Source of the DNA: Sva-07 sp963698435
Lineage (GTDB): Bacteria; Actinomycetota; Acidimicrobiia; Acidimicrobiales; Ilumatobacteraceae
NCBI GenBank assembly: GCA_963698435.1
Contig: CAVOQV010000011.1
Location: forward strand, 1 to 64,000
Direction: 5' to 3'
Length of the DNA stretch: 64,000 nt
The notes beneath the pieces were generated by a model. That model was not told the DNA's origin. It did no database searches and saw nothing but the letters and a program-made list of their open reading frames with translations. Made by a program: the position numbers and the translations under genes. This document shows positions 45,539 through 54,131 of this stretch, piece by piece. The stretch's first letter is position 1. Every line of letters begins with the position of its first letter.

Positions 45539-46278
45539 CGCCCGCCGCGACGCATCCGTTCGGCCATGTCGTCGGGCGTGCCGTGCGGCAGCGCCCGCTC
45601 GTGGAGGAGCGCTTCGGTGCGCGTGCGCTCGGCGCGGTCGGCGAGCAGTGCCTTGACGATGCGGTTCGTGCCCGCCGAGTTCGCGACGATCTCCGCCGCG
45701 AGCGCGTCGACGGCATCGTCGAGTGCGTCGTCGGCGACGCAGTGATCGACGAGCCCGATGGCCGCAGCGTCGGGGCCGCCGATGCGTCGGCTGGTGAACA
45801 TCATCTCCATCGCCGTCGACCGCCCGACCCGCTCGGGAAGACGAACCGACATGCCCCACACCGGCACGAGCCCCCACTGGCCGTGGGTGTCGCCGAGGCG
45901 CGCCGACTCGCTCGCGACGAGGAGGTCGCACGCGAGCGCCAGCTCCAGACCGCCCGTGTAGCAGTGGCCGTGGATGCGGGCGATCGTCGGCTTCGGGAAG
46001 CGCTTCGAGCGCATCGACCGTCTCCGGCTCGAAGTGCCGGCTCGGTGCCCGTTCGCCGGTTGCGATCGCATCGAGATCGTGGCCGGCGCAGAACGCTCGC
46101 CCGCTGCCGGTGAGGACGACACACGTCGACCGAGTCGTCGGACGGCGATCGCGTCGAGGTGCGCACGCAGTTCGACGAACACGCCGGGGTTGAGTGCGTT
46201 CAGCTTGTCCGGCCGGTTCAGCGTCAGCGTCGCCACGCCCTCGCGGTCGGACCGCAGCACGAGGCTCGTGTCGCTCAT
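45535..46278 (-). CDS. Enoyl-CoA hydratase/isomerase (two frameshifts)
   Basis: A crotonase-fold enzyme of about 248 residues. The start MSDTSLVLRSDREGVATLTL, NRPDKLNALNPGVFVELRAH is typical; the middle is in another frame (VVLTGSGRAFCAGHDLDAI, the CoA oxyanion-hole region); then IARIHGHCYTGGLELALACD, SARLGDTHGQWGLVPVWGMS and the Glu-containing end are back in the first frame. The frame changes near 46150 and 46000. It adds water across, or shifts, the double bond of an enoyl-CoA. ATG 46278 overlaps the stop of the aldo-keto reductase gene and its own stop overlaps the dehydrogenase start. Confidence 0.87.
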   Translation of the reverse strand: MSDTSLVLRSDREGVATLTLNRPDKLNALNPGVFVELRAHLDAIAVRRLGRRVSSSPAAGERSAPATISMRSQPANGHRAGTSSRRRSMRSKRFPKPTIARIHGHCYTGGLELALACDLLVASESARLGDTHGQWGLVPVWGMSVRLPERVGRSTAMEMMFTSRRIGGPDAAAIGLVDHCVADDALDDAVDALAAEIVANSAGTNRIVKALLADRAERTRTEALLHERALPHGTPDDMAERMRRGGR

Positions 46279-47247
46279 CGGAACCCGACCACCTGGTGCG
46301 GCGTGTACGGCTCCTCCAGGCGGGCGATCTCCTCGGCGGTGAGCTCCAGGTCGACGGCGGCGACGGCATCGTCGATGTGGTGCGGCTTCGTGACGCCGAC
46401 GATCGGTGACGTCACGAACGGCTTGGCGAGCACCCAGGCCAGCGCCACCTGCGCTCGCGGCACGCCGCGCTCGGCGGCGATCTCGGCGACCCGATCGACG
46501 ATCACCTTGTCGTCGGGGGAGTAGAGCATCTTGCCGAACTCGTCGGTCTCGGACCGGGCGGTCGACTCGTCCCAGTCGCGGGTCAGCCGGCCGCGGGCGA
46601 GCGGGCTCCACGGGATCACAGCCGACGCCCTGGTCGGCGCACAGCGGCATCATCTCGCGCTCTTCCTCGCGCTGGATCAGGTTGTAGTGGTTCTGCATCG
46701 ACACGAACTTCGTCCACCCGTGCGCCTCGGCGGTGTACTGCGCCTTCGAGAACTGCCACGCCCACATCGACGACGCCCCGATGTAGCGGGCCTTGCCGGC
46801 CTTGACGACGTCGTGCAGCGCCTCCATCGTCTCCTCGATCGGCGTGCGATGGTCCCACCGGTGGATCTGGTAGAGGTCGACGTAGTCGGTGCCGAGCCGC
46901 CGCAGGCTGTGGTCGATCTCGGCCATGATCGCCTTGCGCGACAACCCGATCGCGTTCTGCCCGCCCCGCATCGGCCCGTTGACCTTGGTGGCCAGCACGA
47001 TCTCGTCACGGTCGGCCATGTCGGCCAGCGCCCGTCCGACGTACTCCTCGCTCGTGCCGAGCGAGTACACGTTGGCGGTGTCGAAGAAGTTGATGCCGGC
47101 GTCGAGCGCCTGCTGGATGAACGTGCGCGACGTCGCCTCGTCGAGCGACCAGGCATGCGTGCCCTGATCGGAGGCGCCGAAGCTCATGCAGCCGAGGCAG
47201 ATCCGCGACACGTCGAGGCCGGTGTTGCCGAGCTTGGTGTACTTCAT
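46275..47247 (-). CDS. Aldo/keto reductase (one frameshift)
   Basis: A 323-residue NADPH-dependent reductase. It begins MKYTKLGNTGLDVSRICLGC; DAGINFFDTANVYSLGTSEE contains the catalytic Asp and Tyr; EIVLATKVNG the Lys; LYQIHRWDHRTPIEETMEAL the His; then IPWSPLARGRLTRDW and VALAWVLAKPFVTSPIVGVT. The frame changes once near 46620, at DQGVG|VIPWSP, where an extra T fits. It belongs to the AKR group related to plant and bacterial oxidoreductases acting on aldehydes. It is the first gene of the three-gene operon with the hydratase and dehydrogenase. Confidence 0.9.
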
Positions 47248-47293
47248 GATTGCTCCTTGCGTGTCGAGGGGACCTCAACGTACGCGACCCAGT

Positions 47294-47345
47294 CGTTTGC
47301 GTGACGATTTGGATGACCCGGTCCAGCGAAATCGCGACGCAAACG
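47294..47345. repeat. 52-bp family palindromic element (copy 7)
   Basis: Ends CGTTTGCGTGACGATTTGGA and CGCAAACG, with loop TGACCCGGTCCA. It lies 47 bp upstream of the aldo-keto reductase start, in the divergent gap to the small lipoprotein gene. Confidence 0.9.
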
Positions 47346-47426
47346 TGGTTGGTGGGATGCGCCTGGCGAACGATGGAGCAACGGCGGGTCGCTCAAGTTC
47401 ACCGAGGTGCGCTCCGATCTTGAAGG

Positions 47427-47765
47427 GTGCGTCGGATCGCGTTCGTGGCGTTGGTGGTGGTCGGCGTGGTCGCGTCCGGATGCACGGACCCGAACACCAC
47501 GTCGTACGACCCGATGGGCGCTGCGGCGGCCGAAGCGAACCTCGACCTGGTACCGCACGAGCAGATCACGTCGTGCATCGAGGCGACGAAGTTCGGCGCC
47601 TATGTGGGCGACGCCGATGCGCTCGAACGCTGGAACTCGGCCGGCCAGTCCGACGCCGACCTCGCAGACGTGTGCAATCGGATCTGGCGTGACGACCCCA
47701 CTGCACTCGCGGCGATCCACTCGGACTGGATGGACACGCAAGTGTCGAACACCGACGCGCCGTAG
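47427..47765 (+). CDS. Small lipoprotein of unknown function
   Basis: A 112-residue lipoprotein. The leader MRRIAFVALVVVGVVASGC ends in the lipobox VASGC (Cys19). The mature domain reads LVPHEQITSCIEATKFGAYV, DADALERWNSAGQSDADLAD, VCNRIWRDDPTALAAIHSDW and holds two further Cys that may pair. No known domain. GTG 47427 gives a good leader. It is bracketed by two palindromic elements (47294 and 47809). Confidence 0.7.
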   Translation: MRRIAFVALVVVGVVASGCTDPNTTSYDPMGAAAAEANLDLVPHEQITSCIEATKFGAYVGDADALERWNSAGQSDADLADVCNRIWRDDPTALAAIHSDWMDTQVSNTDAP

Positions 47766-47808
47766 GCAGTGTCCTCGTCGTCGGCGGTCACCGACTGCCG
47801 CATCCAGC

Positions 47809-47860
47809 CGTTTGCGTCGCGATTTCGGTGACCCGGTCCACCGAAATCGCAACGCAAACG
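47809..47860. repeat. 52-bp family palindromic element (copy 8, most symmetrical)
   Basis: The two arms CGTTTGCGT.GCGATTTCGG and their complement pair over 22 positions with a single mismatch, around the 8-base loop ACCCGGTC. This is the clearest example of the family structure. It lies between the convergent lipoprotein and PEP-mobile-domain genes. Confidence 0.95.
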
Positions 47861-47884
47861 TGGTTGGGGTGGGGTGCGAGTTGG

Positions 47885-49594
47885 TCAGAGGACGCGGACG
47901 GTGCCGCTTGCTGGATCGACTTCGACCTGGGCGCCGTGAGGGATACGGCTGGTGGCACCGTGCGCGCCGATCACGGCAGCGATCCCGAACTCCCGCGCCA
48001 CGATCGCCGCATGGCACACCGCACCGCCTTCTTCCACGACCAGCGCGCCGATCACCGGAAGCAGCGAGTTCGTTGACGGTCCGGTGAATGGCGCGATCAG
48101 CACGTCGCCTTGTTCGAGCTGGTCGAAGGCGAGCATCAGGTCGCGCACGACGCACGCTCGCCCGCGGTACGGGGCGGTCCCGATGCCGACGCCGCTGACG
48201 ACGGACGGTTCGACCTCGGTCGGCGGCGGGGGAGTGGCGTCGGCAGTGAGGCTGACCATCAGCGCCGCTGTCGCCCTGGCCATCGCCTTCGGGAATGCGT
48301 CGAGCGGAGGCTCGCCCTCGGGTTCCCCCAACGTCCGGGGTGGGGGAGCGGCCTCGACGAGGTCGCGCTCCGCAGCGCGTTGGGCGAGTTCGTCGGCCGA
48401 TGGCCCGTCGGCGCCACGCAGGATGCGGTCGAGCTCGTCGGGGAACAGTTCGACGACGTGCTCGACGTCGTGGAGGCCGCCTCGTGCCTGCAGGCGGCGC
48501 CCCGCTTCGAGGAGGCCGCGCCGCATCAGCCCGCACGGCCAGTTCCAGCACAGGCCACGGATGTCGTCGCGCTGGCGGTGGCCGTAGCGGGCCTCGACCA
48601 CGAGTTCGTCGAAGAGCGCTCGATGCTCCTCCGGCACGCGCGCTCGGATCGCTGCATCGTCGGGCTCCGCAACGTGGAGATCCTCGGTGGCACCGAGCAA
48701 CGCCGCCAACTGGAGCGCCGGGACCTCGGCGAGCGTCGGCCGGTCGACGTCGTCGCTGGTGACCGTGCGCCACGCATGTAGGTCGAGCCAGGCATCGACG
48801 GCAGCTCGTGCGTCGGGGCTCAGTGCCCGCACGTCGTCGACAGACGTGAGCGAGGCGGCCGACGCGCCGCTCTGCTGGATGGCGCGAGCGACCGGTCGCA
48901 GCATCTCGGCGGTCTCCACCGTTGCCGGTGAGCTCCCGGTGAGCAGCCCGGCAGCGTCGTTCGCGTTGATGCCCCACTGCTCGCAGTGTGCAAGCAGATC
49001 GCCCGTCGGTATCAGGTCACCGCCGTGGGTCGCGAGGTTCCGATACGCCCCCTTGCCGAAGTGCTCGAGCGCCGTGGTGAGGTGCGCCGCCAACTCGGCG
49101 TCGTCGAGTGCGCCGGGGTTGGTCGCCTGGAGCGCGAGGTTCTCGGCGAGCTGTGTCGCGCGGTCGCGGTCGAACCACTCGTCGACCTCCTGGCGCCAGC
49201 GCCGCTCCGCGAACGCCCGCTCGGCGGTCTTCGCGCGCCGGCGCAACTCGGGGTGCAGCCGGCTCAGCACCTTCATCACGAATGCCGGCGGCGGCGCCTT
49301 GGGCGTGGAGCCGGGCTTCTCGCCGACCGCCAGCGGGCGCATGTAGAGACAGCCGTGGATGAACTTGACCTCCATGGATGCGAGCGGGAGGCCGTAGCGC
49401 TCCATCGGCTCGACGATGCCGCTCATGCCGGCGTTGGCGTACGTGTCGCGCAGGTACGGCGTCAGCGGACGCAGCCCGTGGTGCGCCGTCTCGAGCTCCC
49501 ACTGGCCAGGTGCCGGCGGCTCGAACGTGACGGTGGATGCTGTGGTCGGCGCACTGGCTGCGGATGGTGCGGGGTGGGTGGTGCTGTCGGTCAT
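47885..49594 (-). CDS. PEP-utilising-enzyme mobile-domain protein
   Basis: A 569-residue protein. The C-terminal 90 residues are the swivelling phospho-histidine domain of PEP-utilising enzymes: GQAPFT-like DVLIAPFTGPSTNSLLPVIG, then ALVVEEGGAVCHAAIVARE with the phosphorylatable His, and FGIAAVIGAHGATSRIPHGA. The first 450 residues are helical (ELRRRAKTAERAFAERRWRQ, LVVEARYGHRQRDDIRGLCW) and show no ATP-grasp nucleotide-binding domain, so it cannot act alone as a PEP synthase or rifampin phosphotransferase. It may work with a separate ATP-binding subunit. A TetR gene diverges from it, with a palindromic operator between. Confidence 0.82.
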   Translation of the reverse strand: MTDSTTHPAPSAASAPTTASTVTFEPPAPGQWELETAHHGLRPLTPYLRDTYANAGMSGIVEPMERYGLPLASMEVKFIHGCLYMRPLAVGEKPGSTPKAPPPAFVMKVLSRLHPELRRRAKTAERAFAERRWRQEVDEWFDRDRATQLAENLALQATNPGALDDAELAAHLTTALEHFGKGAYRNLATHGGDLIPTGDLLAHCEQWGINANDAAGLLTGSSPATVETAEMLRPVARAIQQSGASAASLTSVDDVRALSPDARAAVDAWLDLHAWRTVTSDDVDRPTLAEVPALQLAALLGATEDLHVAEPDDAAIRARVPEEHRALFDELVVEARYGHRQRDDIRGLCWNWPCGLMRRGLLEAGRRLQARGGLHDVEHVVELFPDELDRILRGADGPSADELAQRAAERDLVEAAPPPRTLGEPEGEPPLDAFPKAMARATAALMVSLTADATPPPPTEVEPSVVSGVGIGTAPYRGRACVVRDLMLAFDQLEQGDVLIAPFTGPSTNSLLPVIGALVVEEGGAVCHAAIVAREFGIAAVIGAHGATSRIPHGAQVEVDPASGTVRVL

Positions 49595-49645
49595 GGATGC
49601 CCCCTTCGGCTCACTGCAGACTCAATCATGTCAGTCGACTGCCGT

Positions 49646-49660
49646 CAAGACATATTCTTG
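49646..49660. promoter_or_regulatory. Candidate TetR operator in the divergent gap
   Basis: CAAGACATATTCTTG is an inverted repeat of CAAGA around five AT-rich bases, between the divergent PEP-mobile-domain gene and the TetR gene. Further TGTC/GACA half-sites lie on both sides (49629-49680). This is the usual place for an autoregulating TetR-family repressor to bind, so both genes are probably under its control. Confidence 0.5.
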
Positions 49661-49701
49661 TCATCATGTCGCAGATCTGTCAGGATGACCGGCGAAGAAC
49701 G

Positions 49702-50328
49702 ATGAGCAGCGCACCCGAATCACCCGAGAGCCGTTCCCCCACTCCGACCTTGCGGGAGCGTCAGCTCGCGCAGACGCGAGATCTCATCCTCGACGCGGTG
49801 ACGACCCTGCTCGGCGATCGCCGAGCCGACGAGATGACCACTCGCGACATCGCCACGCTCGCCGGGGTCTCCGAACGCACGGTGTACCGCCACTTCCCAG
49901 ATCGGCGGGCGTTGCTCGACGGGTTGTCGCAACGCCTGCCTCCCATCAGCGACAAGCCGTCGTTCGGGGCGGGCGGCCTCGACGATCTCGCTGCAACCAG
50001 CCGACGCCTGATGGAGCTGCTCGACGAGCACTACGTGTCGGCTCGTGCCGAGGCCGTCCTCAACGCGGATCCCCGCCACTTCGCCGCCGACACGCAGGCC
50101 AACACCCGCGACATGCGCGACCTGCTGGCCTCCGGCCTCCCCGATCTCGACGAGCGTGAGCAGCTCCGCATCGCCGCGGTGATCCGCTGCCTGGTGTCGA
50201 CGCAGGCGTGGCTGCGCATGCGCGAGGAGTTCGGCGTCCCCGGCACCGAGTCCGGCCCGGTGGTCGCCTGGGTGATCGACACCATCATCCGCGAACTCCG
50301 CGCCGGCAACACCCCCAACCCCGCCTGA
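49702..50328 (+). CDS. TetR/AcrR-family transcriptional regulator
   Basis: A 208-residue regulator. The N-terminal DNA-binding domain (about 18-65) reads LRERQLAQTRDLILDAVTTL, TTRDIATLAGVSERTVYRHF, the canonical TetR helix-turn-helix. The ligand domain is helical (DDLAATSRRLMELLDEHYVS, EREQLRIAAVIRCLVSTQAW). ATG 49702 was chosen; an ATG at 49666 in the same frame is less likely. It probably represses the divergent PEP-mobile-domain gene and itself through the palindrome at 49646-49660. The ligand is unknown. Confidence 0.92.
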   Translation: MSSAPESPESRSPTPTLRERQLAQTRDLILDAVTTLLGDRRADEMTTRDIATLAGVSERTVYRHFPDRRALLDGLSQRLPPISDKPSFGAGGLDDLAATSRRLMELLDEHYVSARAEAVLNADPRHFAADTQANTRDMRDLLASGLPDLDEREQLRIAAVIRCLVSTQAWLRMREEFGVPGTESGPVVAWVIDTIIRELRAGNTPNPA

Positions 50329-50348
50329 CGCTTCCGCCCGCGCAACCA

Positions 50349-50400
50349 CGTTTGCGTTGCATTTCGGGTGACCCGTCCCACCCGTTCTGCAACGCAAACG
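50349..50400. repeat. 52-bp family palindromic element (copy 9)
   Basis: With the flanking CAACCA and TGGTTG, the outer arms pair perfectly over 19 bp (CAACCACGTTTGCGTTGCA). The inner part is CGGGTG, loop ACCCGTCC, CACCCG. It lies between the convergent TetR and CoA-transferase genes. Confidence 0.92.
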
Positions 50401-50429
50401 TGGTTGGCGCGCGTGAGGGCCGCTGGGGG

Positions 50430-51617
50430 TCAGGCGGTCGGGCCGAGGACGCCGGCGGCTCGCAGCGCGGCGATGCGGTCGTCGTCGTAGCCGAGCGACG
50501 TCAAGCACGTCGACGGTGTCGGCACCGAGCGCCGGTGCCGCCGCGGCACCACCCGTTCGCCGTCGCCGAAGTACACCGGTGGACGAGCCTCGACCCGGGA
50601 ACCGATCGGGCCATCGTCGAGCTGCACCAATGATCCGTTGTGGATCACCTGCGGGTCGTGTGCGACCTCGTCGCGCGTCACGATGCGGGCACCGGGAACG
50701 TCGTTGTCGACCATCCGTTGCATCGCTTCGACCGTTGTCAGCGAACCGATCGCCTCGTCGAAGATCGCGGCGAGCGCTTCGCCGTTGACGTCGCGATCGC
50801 GCATCGTGGTGAATCGGGGGTCGTCGAGCAGTTCGGGTTTGAACGCGCGGCACAGATTCGGCCACGTCCGATTCGCGGCCGTGACGAACGCGACCGCTCC
50901 GTCCCGCGTTGGTCGGATCGAGTACATGTCCGCGAAGTGGGACGACTCGTCGATGCCGTCACCCGTCAGCGAGCGATCCATCATCCCGTCCGGCCAGAAG
51001 AACCACAGCCCGATGTCGAGCATCGACAACTCGACGTGTTGGCCACCGTGCCCACGCTCGCGGGCGAACAGCGCTGCGGTGATCGCCTGGCTCACGGTGA
51101 TCGCCGTCGTCTTGTCGACCACGAACTGTCGCACCAGTTGCGGCGCTCCGGTGTCGCCCTGCTGCAACGCGGCCATGCCGGTCATCGCCTGGATGACGTA
51201 GTCGTACACCTTCTGCTCGGCCTTCGGGCCGGTGCTGCCGAACCCCGACACGGACACGTAGACGATGTCGGGATTGATCGCCCGGACCTGTGCCTCACCC
51301 ACACCCATCCGCTCGGCGGCACCCGGCCGGAAGTTCTGCAGGAACACGTCGGCGGTCGCACAGAGGTCGAGCAAGGCCTGCAGGCCATCGGGGTGCTTCG
51401 TGTCGAGCGTGACGGACTGCTTGCCGCGGTTCACACTGTTGAACAGCGCGCTCATCGAGTTCCGCGATGTGCCGAGCTGGCGCAGCCGGTCGCCCACGCC
51501 GTCCGCGAGCTCGACCTTGATCACCTCGGCGCCCTGCTCGGCCATGATCACGCCGGCCATCGGCGCAGAGATCATCTGTCCGGCCTCGATCACCCGGACA
51601 CCAGCGAGCGGCAGCAT
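50430..51617 (-). CDS. CaiB/BaiF-type CoA transferase
   Basis: A 395-residue family III CoA transferase, which moves CoA between carboxylic acids through a covalent aspartyl intermediate. Motifs: MLPLAGVRVIEAGQMISAPM, GAEVIKVE, NRGKQSVTLDTKHPDGLQAL, VFLQNFRPGAAERMG, YVSVSGFGSTGP, and ELSMLDIGLWFFWPDG. The catalytic Asp is expected after the GSTGP segment, around VYDYVIQA. Near the C-terminus, between GERVVPRR and SLGYDDDRI, two opposite frame changes (about 50510 and 50555) probably corrupt 15 residues; the other frame reads GADTVDVL as in the family. It fits activation of an acid for beta-oxidation. Confidence 0.88.
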   Translation of the reverse strand: MLPLAGVRVIEAGQMISAPMAGVIMAEQGAEVIKVELADGVGDRLRQLGTSRNSMSALFNSVNRGKQSVTLDTKHPDGLQALLDLCATADVFLQNFRPGAAERMGVGEAQVRAINPDIVYVSVSGFGSTGPKAEQKVYDYVIQAMTGMAALQQGDTGAPQLVRQFVVDKTTAITVSQAITAALFARERGHGGQHVELSMLDIGLWFFWPDGMMDRSLTGDGIDESSHFADMYSIRPTRDGAVAFVTAANRTWPNLCRAFKPELLDDPRFTTMRDRDVNGEALAAIFDEAIGSLTTVEAMQRMVDNDVPGARIVTRDEVAHDPQVIHNGSLVQLDDGPIGSRVEARPPVYFGDGERVVPRRHRRSVPTPSTCLTSLGYDDDRIAALRAAGVLGPTA

Positions 51618-51647
51618 CGTCTGATCGTAGGCGAATAGGGTCGACGG

Positions 51648-52411
51648 ATGACCGGTGTCGGATCAAACTTCCATCCGCTCCCGTCCGAGTGGGCCGCGCA
51701 GCGGCTGATGATGCAGCGGCTCGCCACCCACGTGCTCGGTCAGGCCCGATTCCGCCACGACGGCTTGTTCGACCTCGTCGCCATCTCCCGGCGGGTTCGG
51801 GACACCGCCGGTGGGGCCGCTGCGCGAACGCGTTCGACTCGTCGGCGGCTCGCTGTTCATCGAGCGCGTCGTCGGCGCTGAACATCAACGCCGTCGAAGC
51901 GACCACCGACGTCGTCACCGTCGCCGGCAACACGATCGACGGGCTCTGCGCTTCGATCGGCTTCGCACCGGACCCCGCGTTCTGGGTCGGGAGCGACACG
52001 CCGCCGCTCGGTGATCCTGACGAACCGATCGTGCTCGACAGCACGGCGGTGCAGGTGCTGGGGGAGTGGTACCTGCTCGGCCAGCGCGCGATCGACGAGG
52101 CGGTCGCGTCGGTCCCGGCCGCTGCGGCATCCGTCGGACGGTTGTGGCCGGAGCACTTCGACTACGGCATCGACCTCGACGCCGGGCCGGGGGTGCGCAC
52201 GAACCTCGGCGCTGCTGCCGGTGACGGGTACTGCGACGAGCCCTATCTCTACGTCGGCCCCTGGGACGCCGGGCGGCCCGGACCGACCGAGTTCTGGAAC
52301 GCCCCGTTCGGCGCAGTGCTGCGCCGCACCGAGCTCGACGCGGCCGACGACCCCGTCCATCGGGCCGTCGAGTTCTTCCTGCAGGGCATCGTCGCGCTGC
52401 GATCCGGGTAG
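51648..52411 (+). CDS. Unknown conserved protein (two frameshifts)
   Basis: The frames join as SNFHPLPSEWAAQRLMMQRL, HVLGQARFRHDGLFDLVA, then GFGTPPVGPLRERVRLVGGS LFIERV (split here), then LNINAVEATTDVVTVAGNTI, DGLCASIGFAPDPAFWVGSD and to the stop at 52411. The changes are near 51790 and 51875. The product, about 254 residues, resembles actinobacterial hypothetical proteins that open with HDGLFDLVATPGGFGTP; I know no function. It is soluble. It precedes the Rieske-glutamate synthase gene by 67 bp in the same direction and may be co-transcribed. Confidence 0.6.
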
Positions 52412-52478
52412 CCCCATCGACTGCCTCTTCCCCCGATTCCGACCCCCGACCCCCCACGCCCGATCTCTGGAGGACCAC

Positions 52479-54093
52479 ATGCAACCCCATCCGATCGCCA
52501 CCTGGGACGACCTGGAGATCGACACGCCCGTCGGCGTGCTGATCTCGACCGTGGACCTCGTGGTGGTGCGATTCGGTCCGGCGGCCGATGAGCACTCGGT
52601 GCTCTACGGCCGTTGTCTACACCGCGGCGTGAAGCTCGCCGACGGCCGTGTGGAGGGCCCGAACCTGATCTGCGGCGTGCACGGTTGGGACTACCGCTTG
52701 GACTCGGGCGTGTCGGCCTACAACAACGGCGAGGCGCTGCATCGGTTCACGTCGTGGGTCGACGACGGTCGGCTGTACATCGACCTCGACGAGGTCGAGG
52801 CGTGGGAACTCGAGCATCCCCAGCCCTACGACCGCTCGGCCTACCTCGGTGAGTTCGCCGACGTCCACGGCGCACCGGAGGAGCCGCACGTCGACCTGAT
52901 CCAGCGGCTCGGCTCCGGCTCGACGGGCGCCCACGGCCCGGTCGCCGCGATGGGCGTCCCGCGTGACCAGCTCCCGAGTTGGGACTCGATCCAGTTCGTC
53001 ACGGCGCAGCTCGACCGCAAGCCGCTGCTCGACGATGTCGCGGTCGCCACCGACGTGACGATCGGTCGGAGCGCGGCGTCGCCGCTGCGGCTCGACATCC
53101 CGCTGTTCGTGTCCGACATGAGTTTCGGCGCCTTGTCGCAAGAGGCGAAGGTCGCGCTGGCGACCGGCGCGCAGCTTGCCGGGACCGGCATCTGCTCGGG
53201 CGAGGGCGGCATGCTGCCCGAGGAGCACGACGCGAACAGCCGCTATCTGTACGAGCTGGCGTCGGGCAAGTTCGGGTGGTCGCTCGACAAGGTACGTGAC
53301 GTGCAGGCGTTCCACTTCAAGTTCGGACAGGGAGCGAAGACCGGAACCGGCGGCCACCTGCCCGGCCACAAGGTGGTCGGCAAGATCGCCGAGGTGCGCA
53401 ACCTCGAGGAGGGCCACGACGCGGTGTCGCCGGCGACGTTCACCGACCTCGTCACCGACGACGACTTCCGGGGTGTTGCCGACGAGGTGCGGGCAGCGAG
53501 TGGCGGCATCCCGATCGGGGCCAAGCTGTCGGCGCAGCGCATCGAAGCCGACCTCGACGCAGCACTGCGCATCGGGGTCGACTACGTGATCCTCGACGGT
53601 CGGGGCGGCGGCACGGGCGCCGCTCCGCTCGTGTTCCGCGACAACATCTCGGTGCCGACGATCCCGGCGCTCGCGCGGGGCGCGGCGGCACCTTGATCGG
53701 GTCGGCGCCGACCACGTCACGCTCGTGATCACCGGCGGTCTGCGCACGCCCGCCGACTTCGCGAAGGCGCTGGCGCTCGGCGCCGACGCGGTGGCGATCA
53801 GCAACGCGGCCATCCAGGCGATCGGATGCCTCGGCATGCGGGCGTGTCATACCGACAACTGCCCGGTCGGCATCGCAACGCAGAAGCCCGGGCTGCGATC
53901 GCGGCTCGTCGTGCAGGAGTCGGCCAAGCGGCTCGCGCAGTTCCTCGAGTCCGCCGTCGAACTGATGGTCGTGCTCGCTCGTGCGTGCGGCCACGACCGC
54001 CTCGACCAGTTCACCGTCGACGACCTCACGACCTTCGATCGCGAGATGGCCCACCTCTCGGGCGTTCGCTACGGCGGCGTCTCGCTCGCTTGA
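52479..54093 (+). CDS. Rieske-type domain fused to an FMN-dependent glutamate synthase-like domain (one frameshift)
   Basis: A protein of about 537 residues. The N-terminal 110 residues are a Rieske [2Fe-2S] domain with C46-L-H48 and C65-G-V-H68. From about residue 150 it is the FMN-binding central domain of glutamate synthase: FVSDMSFGALSQEAKVALAT, GICSGEGGMLPEEHDANSRY, FKFGQGAKTGTGGHLPGHKV, VSPATFTDLVTDDDFRG, and the [3Fe-4S] motif CLGMRACHTDNCPVGIATQ at the end. The frame changes once near 53690 (ALARGAAAP to VGADHVTLVITGGLRTPADF). It lacks the glutaminase domain of GltB, so ammonia donor and product are open. A CTGGAGG site precedes ATG 52479. Confidence 0.88.
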
Positions 54094-54099
54094 CGAGAT

Positions 54100-54130
54100 G
54101 GGACAACACGGGTCAGACCCGTGTTGTCCC
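54100..54130. terminator. 31-bp perfect palindrome between convergent genes
   Basis: Arms GGGACAACACGGGTC and GACCCGTGTTGTCCC, 15 bp each, around a single A. It lies 6 bp after the glutamate synthase-like stop and 1 bp before the stop of the opposite-strand amidohydrolase gene, so a bidirectional transcription terminator is the simplest reading. There is no long T run. It has the same total length and GTC-N-GAC centre as the palindrome at 34867-34897. Confidence 0.75.
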
Positions 54131-54131
54131 G

